Source: Holacanthus passer (Eukaryota; Chordata; Actinopteri; Pomacanthidae). Taken from it: DNA of 64,000 bases. A program made the position numbers and the translations under genes. This document shows, in pieces, positions 1 through 10,204 of the stretch. Location of the stretch: assembly GCA_025331565.1 (NCBI GenBank), contig JAFREQ010000104.1:682001-746000 (forward strand), in the 5' to 3' direction. The notes beneath the pieces are model-generated. The model saw nothing but the letters and a program-made list of their open reading frames with translations. It searched no databases and was not told the origin of the DNA. Numbering within the stretch: the stretch's first letter is position 1; every line of letters begins with the position of its first letter.

Positions 1-1379
1 CAACTTTCAAATCTGATAGAAACTTTTCAAAATATTAAACTTTCTTTGAAGTTTAGTTACAATGGAAGTCAATTGGAAAACCCTTCAAACCCACTCATCT
101 TCAACCTCTTCCCACTCAATCAGACATTCAAATAGGCCATATTCAGACTGCAGGCCTGAAACCAATTTTTTGTTCATCTGTGACTCTCTTGATCTCGTGA
201 TCTGTTTTTCATGAGAGTCTGAGCGGCACAAATCACAGGGAATGTGATCTTTTAAATTCTGATTTGGGCTCTTTGATATGTGTAATCAGTTTTTGTACAG
301 CAACCTCAGTCTGAACAGTCATATTGGAATTCATGTGACTTTACAGCACTCTAGATCAATAAATCGTCACAGTTCTGCATTGGTGGGCGTCACTGGGAAT
401 ACAAACATGGAAGAAAGCTGCAATGGAGGCAGTCAGTGGAAGGACAGTGACACCTCTTTAGTATTTGGGGTGACACTTTTGGACAGGCAAAACTTGAGGG
501 TTTGTATCATAACCACACTATGTTTGAAGGTCAGGTCAGCTGTGGACAATGACCAGTTTCCTCTGGAATCTGATATAGGCAACATTTAAAAAATAATGTG
601 AAAAGCCAAACAAAAAAAACAGTGTGCTCAGCAGGGTCTCCTGTTTCTCACAATATCAGCATACAGGTGATAGGAGTCATTGTCTTTGAGGTAGAAGCAG
701 GAGTATGAGAGGTAAAATCTCTAAGAATGAACTCTGAGCCAAAAGTCAAACAGATCTTACCAGCTGGGGAAACACAGCTGATGTGGGTTTGCTAATTAGG
801 GCAGTTTGACAGAGAGCGAGAGAGAGAGAGATCATCCAATTTTCAAGCCTTATCTACTTATTCATATTTTAAGCCGTAAACTCAATTCAAACCATAATAT
901 GTTCTATGTCTTTAAAACATTTTGAGATTTGTTCAACTTTTCAGTCCCGTTCATAGTAATTAGACCCTTTACCTCTTTTCTAACTCTTCATACTCCTTCA
1001 GCTACATCTCATAAAATCCAGCAAAACAGTTTAAAATCAGCTTTTCAACAAACTTTAAAATATTCCACATCTTGTATACATTCTTCATATTACTCAACTT
1101 TTAAAGCCAGCAGTGCAGGTCAGAGTCAGCTCTTCAACATACATACAAACACAATTTGTTCAGAAAGGTCTTTCAGAAATTGCTTTCTCTACTTAAAGAT
1201 GAAAATTTTAAGTGTGTATTACAAGTCAGCTTAATCAGACTTTTCCAAATCACGCCCGAGAAAAACAGTTTACGTTAATCTGGTTGAAAAATGCACTTTA
1301 GTATAGAAATTGTATTGCTCCCATGCAGGGAATCTATAGTTAGCAGACTTAGCTGCAGTGTGCTGAGCAGCTCTGTGGG

Positions 1380-2260
1380 AGTAATAGGACTCAAGTTACA
1401 TCCAGAGCGCAGCCAGCCTGAGCCTGTTGCCTGAGCTGACCCACTGACCCACTTTCTGTCTCCTGCTCCAGCCACTGCCAAGGAGAGCCTCTGGTGGAGG
1501 GAAAGAAAAGAGGGGAAACTAAGAGAGGAGGAGAATTCAGAGGGTAAAAAGGAAGGAAAGTGAAAGCGAGAGGAGCTAGAGACCATGGAGAGCGAGGGGG
1601 CCGGAGAGAGGAGGGGAAGCCTGGTATTTGTCAGCTGTTTGAGGCCTGGCACAGCAGCCGCAGCTAACAGCTCACAGCCTGGAGCTCCCAGCTTCCCGCT
1701 CAATACTGCCCGCCACTACTACGCAAACTTCCGCCAAAGCTCAAACATGCATGCGCACGCACTCAAATATGCATGGTAACACAGGAAATCTCCTACTATT
1801 TCTGTCAGCACAATGTTCCGGTTACAGCTATATTATCAACCCAGCTGCTAGCTGTGTTGCTAATAAGCAGCACGAGCTGCAAATCTTCTTCAAAATACAC
1901 GAGCTTAACAGATTTGACACACTGCGTTCTGCTAAATTGGGAACGTATTCAAGGTGTGTGAGGGTATGAAAGAGACTGTGTGAGCGAGCTAATGAGATGC
2001 CGAAAAAGAGGGGGGGTCACCTGCTCACACAAAGACGGCACAAAGCAACACCAGCACAGGGCTGCTGCTAAAAATAAACACAGTCTGAAAGCAAGAGTCA
2101 GACAAAAAGAACAGGAGACCCTCCTCTTTCCCCGCTGTGGGTATACTGACGCATGTACAACTCCTCCTCTTCAGTCAATCTCTCCTAACATCAGTATGAC
2201 GCATCATGGGTGTAGGGGGTTTTACGTTACACCCTGCTCCACTACGCACACCTAAGCAGC
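1380..2260. other. GC-richer, promoter-like block inside dot1l intron 1
   Basis: This block is clearly richer in GC and CpG than the flanking AT-rich intron. It contains purine-rich runs (1490-1600), a GCTAGC word near 1848, and overlapping open frames on both strands (1275-1703 minus, 1585-1779 plus). None of these frames resembles a known family, and their composition (Ser/Leu-rich or Arg/Gly-rich) suggests chance. The block could be an alternative promoter or first exon of dot1l, or of an antisense transcript. That is inference only. Confidence 0.25.
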
Positions 2261-2671
2261 CCACGAGAACAAATGACTAAGGCAGGCGTGACACTTACAC
2301 TCTTGTACTCCTCTTGCTCACCACGAAATACAACTAATTCGCTTGGTGGCAAACTAACTAACAGGGCATCAGCTGTCTTGACATGATCATTTGTTTATCT
2401 GAACAGGGAAACACAGCAGGTCACATGTTGATGACACTGCAAATCAACTGACCTGTGGTGGCTGGCTGTCTGGCTCCAACAAAGAAACACTGTGCAGTTT
2501 AAAGTCACTCCCATAACCACGATATCAAACTGCAAATATGACAGTTGACTTTTGCTTTAACATTTCAATTTCAGAGCTGTAACAACACATTAATCCTAAG
2601 AATTCTGCTCAGACAGTGTTGATTTTACTACAGTCATTTCAGCCTGGTAAATAGTAGGTGAAGATCACAGT

Positions 2672-2976
2672 AGAGCAACAATTAGTCGGTTAATTGATGA
2701 GTCGATCAAAAAAAAATTTAACTAATCTGATAATCGATGAATCTTTTCATTCATTTTTCAAGCAGAAATGTCCAATATTTTCTGGTTCCAGTTTTTTTGT
2801 CATTTAATAGCAAATGAAGGTTTTGGACAGGTTGAACAAAAGAAGCAATTTGAAGATGCTCTGGGAAATTGTGATGAGCGTTTTTCACAACCTTTTGTCA
2901 TTTTACAGACTAAACAATCAAAAATAAGTAAAACAAAAATAAGCGGCAGATTAATCGATAATGTAAATAATTGCCC
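2672..2976 (+). mobile_element. MITE-like repeat, copy 1 (AATCGATTA-rich)
   Basis: An approximately 300-bp AT-rich unit rich in 'attaatcgat' words. The left end (AGAGCAACAATTAG) and the reverse complement of the right end (AGGGCAATTATTT) form imperfect terminal inverted repeats. Its right half resembles the element ending at 33176. The style matches a dispersed teleost repeat whose ends read roughly AGGGCTGCAACTA; the family name is not assigned. It is an old, diverged copy with no coding capacity. Confidence 0.55.
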
Positions 2977-5043
2977 TAGTACACAGGTGAGCACCAAACC
3001 AAAGATGCTCAGCAGCACTTGAACAGCAGTGTGTCTCTTAAATGCTCTGTAGGCCTGGTTAGTGCCTACACCCAGAACCAGATGGACAAAAAGCTACACC
3101 CCACCAGAGGTGCTCTTCATATGGAAGCATTTATAGATGCACAGATGTGGGGATTTAGTGAGAGACAGGGAGCAACACAAAGCAAAAGAAAGAGAGAGCA
3201 TTTTTATGGGCTTCATTCTCTGTGCGAGATTAGAGCAGCACGCCTTATACTCCAACAGCCTGTACAACAGCCATGTTGTGTGTGTATCACAACACAGACA
3301 GCACTGTGTTCATGCTCTGTGGGTGAGATAAGCAATCTTAATGCTCTGTGGGAGTGAAGAATGAATCTACATGGAGTGGGATCTGTTGCTACCAGCAGCA
3401 GTTCAACAAGGGTAAAAACTCATCATGAAACGTGACTGCAAAAAAACAAAACACTTGAGCACAGATACTGGCATGTGTTTTTAAATTCTATTAATATAAC
3501 ATTGCTGAATAGGAGCAGTCTCTTCAATCATCCTCCCTGTTGAGTTGACCATATGGACATGAGAGGAGGGGAGAAGAGAGAGGAAGTCTTTCCCCTTTGA
3601 AAACAGGAGGCGAGCACTGCGTGAATAGGCTCCATATTGCAGAACTCCACATGCAGGACCATCAGCTGTTTCTAATTCAATACAGGAGTGGCAGTCCCAG
3701 TATAAATAGCTAAACACGCAGGTCAACAGTATATTCAACAGCATAAATTTCTGATATGCTTGTTCTTGTGTTTATCCCTACAGGCCATAGGAAGGAAATG
3801 GACAAGGCAACAAACCCGGGAGGGTGGAACTGCGAGTGTTATCAGACTCTGGCCGAGTGTGAAGGGAGGGTCAACTCTGTCAGCCAAAGCAGAGAGGAAT
3901 TGATTACATCAGCAAGTAACTCTGACTCAGTGACTTGAAACTCATTCAGTTCATATTGTGATGATGGAGTAAACAAACTAAATGATGGAACTGAAATCAC
4001 CAGGCTGGCAGTGTGGGTGGAGAGGAGATGTACCAAAAGACCCCACTGAGACATTCTGAGAAAATCAGCTTTTTTTTTTTTTTTTTCAGGCAGTGCTGAC
4101 TGTCTCACCGCAATTACTATAAATGAGAAACACAGTTTAAGTTAACTATATACACCACTGAAAAGAACCGCAGAACATGCAACCGCTTCCCTTTCCGTTT
4201 CTCTAATGAGTCAACTGCAATCACCCACAGACAGCATGGTGTTGACAGCATGTTTCATGGAAATACAACCCGGCGGAAAAGAATGCTCTTTCTTGGCAAG
4301 CATGACCATTATTACTGCCTTGATAACAGACAGACCAGGGATCAAATGGATGATGTATGGAGTTCAAACTACCAAATACACCCAGCTGGTCTCAATCATA
4401 GGGATGTCATGAGATAACAAAACACAGAAAGCACTCGAGGAATGCATGTGGCATCGTGAAACACAGACAAACAAAGCACATACAAACACACCTTGTATAT
4501 AATCTCTTCATCACTGTGTGTCCTGTGTGATTGTTTACTTGTGTCAAATGGTGGATGTTAGCAGAGAAAACAGGTAAGTTCTAACCTATTTAAGTAGGAC
4601 TTGAGTCCACTTACATGTGTTTCATGAAGGAGAATAACAGAGACACTTTGGCCAAAAACTAAGTGAGGCTGACATGATGCTGGCTTCAACTCAAAACTCC
4701 TTCTTCTAACTAGTGTCAATATCTGGGTTAGTTGTACTCAAAGCTGCCAAGTAACGCCAACGTTACTCCACTCGAATGTACCATAGTCTATATGTTACTG
4801 GTTTCTGGGAATCATTAATGTTAGTACAGGTGAAAAACAAGTTAAATATCTGATCAATAATCGTTGCTGGCTGATACACCAGGTCTGTCATCATCCGGAC
4901 CAGTATGACCTGATTCTCCGGACGAGCGTGCCATGGCTCCCCTTCAAGCTAGCCAACGTTAGCACATAGCTAGCTAACAAAGACAAACACAAGAGAGCAA
5001 AATCTAAAATTGTACCCGCTGAGTTTTGAGGCGTAACACTTAC

Positions 5044-5124
5044 GTATACTGGTAATGGCCATGGATAGCCAGCAGGTTCTGCTCCAACCGGCGATTTGAG
5101 CTTGAGCTCCAGCTTTTCTCCCAT
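5044..5124 (-). CDS. dot1l: Histone H3-K79 methyltransferase DOT1L, first coding exon
   Basis: This exon encodes the first 27 residues of DOT1L, the non-SET methyltransferase that mono-, di- and trimethylates H3K79 in the nucleus on transcribed genes. The translation starts MGEKLELKLKSPVG and ends YPWPLPVY, nearly identical to the vertebrate DOT1L N terminus as I remember it. The ATG is at 5124-5122. The exon ends after a complete Tyr codon (phase 0) and is followed by a perfect GTAAGT donor, and in the known proteins the sequence continues D-K-H-H at this point. An in-frame ATG four codons upstream (5136, peptide M-K-C-R) could extend the protein, but the MGEK start is the conserved one. The catalytic DOT1 domain is not in the window. 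The gene runs off the left edge, and its promoter faces the 3' end of ell about 5 kb away. Confidence 0.93.
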
Positions 5125-5420
5125 CCTACACTTCACGGCGGCTTGGCTGTGATGGATAGCTAGCTAGCTAGTAACTGCTCTCTGTTAGCCAGCTGGTCGG
5201 TTAGCGAGCGAGCTACAACGTGAACATTTTGAGAGAAAAAAAACGTTGAAAGTCAGGGAATAAAAAAGAAGTCGACGCTCGCTGCGCGGTAAACACACAC
5301 ACAAAACGGCCGAGTGTGTAAACGGATCCGCCTCGGTTTTCTATTTTGAATAAAATGCCTGTTTATGTCCACTGGCAATAACACCTCGTCCGTATCGCCG
5401 CCATCTTGCCCGGCATGAAT
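5125..5420 (-). promoter_or_regulatory. dot1l: dot1l 5' UTR and promoter region
   Basis: This CpG-bearing stretch directly upstream of the dot1l ATG includes GCTAGC tandem words (5158-5171), GC-rich words at 5270-5345 and a GCCGCCATCTTGCC motif at 5397-5410. No TATA box is evident at a sensible distance, which fits a housekeeping-type promoter. The transcription start is not defined by sequence alone; it probably lies between about 5200 and 5420. Confidence 0.6.
5397..5410 (-). promoter_or_regulatory. YY1-type motif in the dot1l promoter
   Basis: On the minus strand the site contains CAAGATGGCGGC, the classic YY1 binding core found near vertebrate transcription starts. The identical 14-mer occurs at the ell start codon (44155-44168). 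The motif match is seen directly; binding is inferred. Confidence 0.6.
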
Positions 5421-5611
5421 ATGACTCTGCTGCCTGAAGGGGGCAGCAGAGGGGGCACAGACGTGAGCTCAGGTCTTTTTCTGCTCAACACAGAAATATT
5501 TATACTGAGCTGGATGATAACATTATGTATTTATAACTTCTATTTTAAGCCCTGATGAAAGGACTTGACAAAAAAATTCCCAATCAAAACAACCACTCAG
5601 ACTAACCAGCC

Positions 5612-5643
5612 TTTAATAAATATTAGATTTAATATTTATTAAA
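5612..5643. repeat. Perfect inverted repeat, 14-bp arms, 4-nt loop
   Basis: The arms TTTAATAAATATTA (5612-5625) and TAATATTTATTAAA (5630-5643) are exact reverse complements around the loop GATT. Each arm carries an AATAAA on one of the two strands. The hairpin lies just outside the dot1l promoter. Confidence 0.85.
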
Positions 5644-5884
5644 CTTTCTATCATTGATTGAACATTATTAAAACTGGGAATCATGAATTCACCCAATGCT
5701 GACTTTCACTTTAATAAAGTTTTCACACACACAATCAGTGCATATCAAACACATTTTAGACATTTGATTATACATTATAATGTAATATAATATAATGTAA
5801 ATTTCTGTCTGAATGGAATCTGTCTTGTTTCTGTTTTCCTGCTTCTTAAAAATCAGTGGTAAGAACTGAATTATGTGAATTAAT

Positions 5885-5935
5885 GTGAATTTCCCCACTG
5901 TGGGATGAATAAAGGTTTATCTTATCTTAATTAGT
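5885..5935 (+). mobile_element. LINE/SINE 3' tail with TTATC units
   Basis: It reads AATTTCCCCACTGTGGGATG, then AATAAAGGTTTATCTTATCT. This is the same tail seen at 34391-34432 and on the opposite strand at 60800-60850. Such tails mark the 3' ends of teleost non-LTR retroposons. Only the tail is recognisable here. Confidence 0.7.
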
Positions 5936-8454
5936 CATTGTGTGTTCAATAATTCCCCCAAAACACGTAATTTTTTCCATTTCTCTCTCTTCCATACCAG
6001 ACCTTTAGTCACGTAAGAGACAGCAGTGTGAGCCAGTCAGCACAACACCTGGGTCCAAGAACTGGCATGCATATATGGAATGCACATATTGATTACACTT
6101 GCGTGTGATAAGTACAAATGTCAGCTGGGAGAAAGGTACAGTATATGGGTTGCACAGCGGCTCACAGCAAGTTATTTCAGGGCTGTGTGGACTTTCTCTC
6201 TGCATCAGTTGCAGATATTAATAAATGAAAGTCTTTAAAATTAATTTTCTTTGTTTTCATTTGCTGTCAGAGGAAGACAGAGCAAGGCTGTATTGAAAAT
6301 GTGGGTGGGAGAATCTAACAGGAGGTCTGGGATGCAGATGTAATTTCCTGTGTTCTGGTGACTTTTAACAGGTGGTTTGATACTTTTATCTCGCTTTAGT
6401 AGTATGAGGAAAAAAATGGTTGGCCCCAGATCACACATTTGAAGATATTTAACTGCTAAAAGTACAGAAAGAGATTTGATGACTAATTCATTCCATCATT
6501 AATAACAACCACTCATTGTTTATTTAAACGTGAGGATCTTTTTATGTGTGCATGCAATTTCTGAATGAATTTCTTTAATGTTATCAGATCAATTAATAAA
6601 GTGGAGAGGACATCTGTAGTCAAAGTGCAGCTATGTATTCTCCAGTAAACTACATTCATCTTTCAATCATTTCTGCTATGAAGAATCAGCAGGACCTGAG
6701 GCCTGAGTTTCAAAGCTACATCATGTTGTTAACCTGTTATCTTGGTGGCTTTGTTTGCACTCACATTTTTACACACATAAAACTGGTACCAAGAAACACC
6801 CCACGTTAATATTTTTAGGGTGTAAGAAGCATCTGCCACCTTTCATGAAATGTATTAGTCTTGAATCCACAGGCGGCAAAGGTTTAAGGAGTGTGTGAGC
6901 GAATCCATCAAGACAACATCATAACAGCTTTGTAGTAGGACCTCGATATAGACTTTTTGGCTAAAAATACATTTCAGAATCTGCCTGGGTGAAAGGTAGC
7001 AGTGAAACATGATGTGGTATTTCATTGATTTGATTTGGTTCTTTCAAAAACCAAGCAGAATGGATTTGATAATGAAACACTAACACAGCGCTCTAAAAAA
7101 GGGGCGAGTGGGCAGACCAATGCATTTTTAACATGGTGAGAACATCGTAAAAGTGTGTGTGTGTGCAAAGCCCGTGAGAAAGAACAACGGATTCTGAATT
7201 CAGACTGAAGCATGTCTACTTAAAACTAAAAATGCTGTTCATGCAGAAAACGCGTGTGAATGCTGAAAATCTGAAAGCTCAAATTCATGACACTGCATTG
7301 CTGGGGAAAAAAATGCTGGACGCTGAAATGTAAAACTGGCAGAATTGCAGAAGCTGACCTGCGTTACTTAAAGAGGCTGAGAGCTGAAATGCATTGCTGC
7401 AAAAGCTGGAAGGTTAAATGAAACACTGCAAAAGCTGGATGTTGTAATAAATTGCCTAAGAATGCTGATGGAAGAAATTGTGCATATCAGTATCAGACAG
7501 ATGATCTGCATTGCTTTGTGACATAAAATGCAAAAAAACTGTTACGTTATTAGAGTGTTTTTATTGACAGAACAAGAATTTAAATGGAGGAATGAGTGGA
7601 TACGTGTCACTACGCAATGATGTGTAGACAGAGAAATGTCCTCAGCTCATTCACAGAAAAGTTGGCTGATTGGACGTGGCAATCTACAACAGAGCCAGCA
7701 TTGTTTAGAAGGAGGTTTAGTCATGTGCAGACTGAATGTGGCCTGAGATTACAGTTGAAAAGCTTGACCATCAACCATGAAATTAAATTAGTTAAAAACT
7801 CATACCAGTTTTATCGAACTGTACGACCAGCAGACACCGCCTGACTTGCTTAGTTTGTAACGACAAAAAGTAATTTTGGAGCACACATAAGTTTTTGCCT
7901 TTATCTACACTTTTGTGCGTTTCTGCTTTGTGATTTAGAATCAGACGAGGACGTCAGCAACAAGATCAGAGGCGAGGGGAAACAATCCTCCTCCTGTTAA
8001 AAGTGACACTGAAGGTCATAACATGAGGCTGAAGCACTCACTGTGTCACGCAGAGATACAGGATTCATAACAGAGAACAAGACACAGACACTGAAGTATG
8101 AACAAGAGTTAATCAAGATGAAAAACTTAAATGTTTGCCATCTAGATTATTGGCTGGCCGTAAATCAGCAGATCTGGTTATTGCTCTGAGCTTTCAGCTG
8201 TGGACACAAGTGTGCACAACTACTGTTCGTTCCTCAGCACCATGAGTATAAGAGTAATAAAACTCAGAGAAACAGCAGAGGAACAAGAGCAATTGTGAAT
8301 CTTATTGTTGCATTGCACTGTCATTGGCAGTACAATGACAATTTGTACGGGTTGTATCACACCGTATTTTGTCTGAAATCATCCTCACAAATGTATTTGA
8401 GATTCTGAGAGTGATTCTTTCTTTTTCACTCTGATCACATTCACAATATAAACA

Positions 8455-8545
8455 TCCACAACTGGAACCACAATCTGATCGGTTGGCCACGAGCAGCTTC
8501 GGGTTAAGGGCCTTGCTCAATGGCACCTCAATGATCTCACTTTCT
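8455..8545. mobile_element. Possible degenerate SINE remnant
   Basis: The words 'gggttaagggccttgctcaa' and 'tggcacctca' recall a conserved body segment of tRNA-derived fish SINEs, also seen as 'gagcaaggcccttaacccct' in the better copy at 19356-19605. The rest is not alignable by eye, so this is a weak call. Confidence 0.3.
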
Positions 8546-10204
8546 CCACCCATTCATCCTGCCCTGCCAAAGGCTGACAACCTTTGGGTCATGACTTTGC
8601 TTCTCTAACATTTAGGCCCTTCAATTGATGGATCATATTTTTTAACTGTGACTATATAAGGGCTGTTTTTCTGGCACAATTGTGTGTCCTTGTACTTTGG
8701 TCTTTCATGTGCTCATCACAGGTTGTCAAGCTGGCCACCGTTCAGGTGTCAGGAGTCACAAATGCTTTCCTCTTGGCAGGCCAACCTCCATGTATTAACT
8801 GTTCTTGTCATTGGACGTAGAGATGCTACAGAGAAAAACTGACCATTTTACTCTGTTATGACTTGCTCTCATGTCTAATATACATGTCAATTAACTCAAA
8901 TAATTGACTGACCTTTATTTCAACCATGGCCTACATTTTCACATTAAAGCACTGACCCACTGTCAGCAGAGAATCTAAACAGAAGTAGACCCCTCTCTGC
9001 ATTTCAGTGCTGAAATCCCAGACAAATTAAATCCCGTCTGACTAGTAAAACCTTTGAAACACAGACGTGGGGGGGAAGCGTTCAGTCTCCTTGCTGTGTG
9101 TGTAAACATGTCAGTGTATATGCTGCTGTATGTTGAGGAGGGGGAGAGATGGCAGCCTGCCACAGTGAACTCGCTGACCGGGCCCCCCTCTCCAGCTCCC
9201 TGAGCAGCACTGAGGCCAACTTTGGGATGGGAGCCAGTAGCAGCATAGCGAGGCTCAGGCACAGCTCAGCCCGGCCAACTGGAACACAGTCGCTATGTAG
9301 ATTTCTGGGATCTTTCACAGTGTGTCAGATTACAGCGAGCCCTGTCCTCTCTGTTGCCTTGCAGGAGCATCTTCTGCCCACGCTGTCATGCCAGGGCTTT
9401 TTTGGATCCACATTTCAGTGTGAGGCACAGACTTGGCGCTAAATGACACACATTCATGGGTCACAAGAGGATACACATTCGACACAGGCAACACATATAG
9501 AATACTACAATGAATACAAGAGGAGTGCTTTAACGACCTTTTCCATCATTCCTGAGGATGTCACTGACCAAACATAACAGGAGAAACAATCCAAAGGGAT
9601 CCAAATGTTTCTATTACATTTGTTGCATTTTTTTTTTAAAACAAGGTTTGCCAGATCTGTGTGGAGGATTTGCAAACAGTGTAAAACTGCTGCCATCTAC
9701 AGGACATCATCTTCACTACAGGCATCAGTAATTGTAAACAAATGTTAGAAAAAACTATGTCCATTAAACAGAGATCAAAAAGGAAAACCCCATCAAATAC
9801 ATCAGTTTCTCATTTATAAAAGTTTTATGGAATGGTGTGTTCAGACTTGACGCCTCAGTGTTTCCAAAAACCTGTTTTTGGGGCTAAAATGGATGCTCTA
9901 TGGACTTTCCAAAGGAAAATGTTACATCTTTTGACTTTGGTCAAAGCCAAAAAGTCAAAATGTGATCCAATAAAAAGTCTGATTGTGTATCTATCAAAAA
10001 CCAAACCAAACACTAACTGCATATGCTGCAGTCAGGCTTCAACACAATAGTTATTTTCCATAACGATATAATGAATCATTACATTTGATGTAGAATACAG
10101 CATTAATTCCAAAATCTTACTGCCTTACATGCAGCAACTAATACTAATTTTCAACTCCATTACAATAACAGACAGCGACAACTGGTTCAGAATTTCACAA
10201 ATAA

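Larger units (their letters stand above)
1..5043 (-). other. dot1l: dot1l intron 1 (partial)
   Basis: Everything left of the dot1l exon 1 donor (GTAAGT, just below 5044) should be intron 1. I looked on the minus strand for the next expected DOT1L coding segment (beginning D-K-H-H-D-A-A-H) and did not find it, so exon 2 probably lies outside the window. The stretch holds a MITE-like repeat at 2672-2976, a T-run near 4072-4087, and a GC-richer block at about 1380-1780 that carries overlapping open frames on both strands but no recognisable protein. The rest shows nothing I can name. Confidence 0.7.
5421..10200. other. Intergenic region between the ell 3' end and the dot1l promoter
   Basis: About 4.8 kb with no convincing gene. 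It holds a perfect AT-rich hairpin (5612-5643), a LINE/SINE-type 3' tail (5885-5935), a faint SINE-like patch near 8455-8545 with a 'gggttaagggccttgctcaa' word, and otherwise unremarkable AT-rich sequence. Open frames near 9000-9440 overlap on both strands and match nothing I recognise. Confidence 0.6.

Noticed and set aside
1275..1703. 142-codon minus-strand frame, Ser/Leu/Pro-rich
   Set aside because: It overlaps a similarly sized frame on the other strand and reflects purine-rich GC sequence; no family match.
8975..9442. Overlapping frames of 78-97 codons on both strands
   Set aside because: Mutually overlapping, no motif, no splice-site support; likely shadows of a locally stop-poor GC-richer patch.
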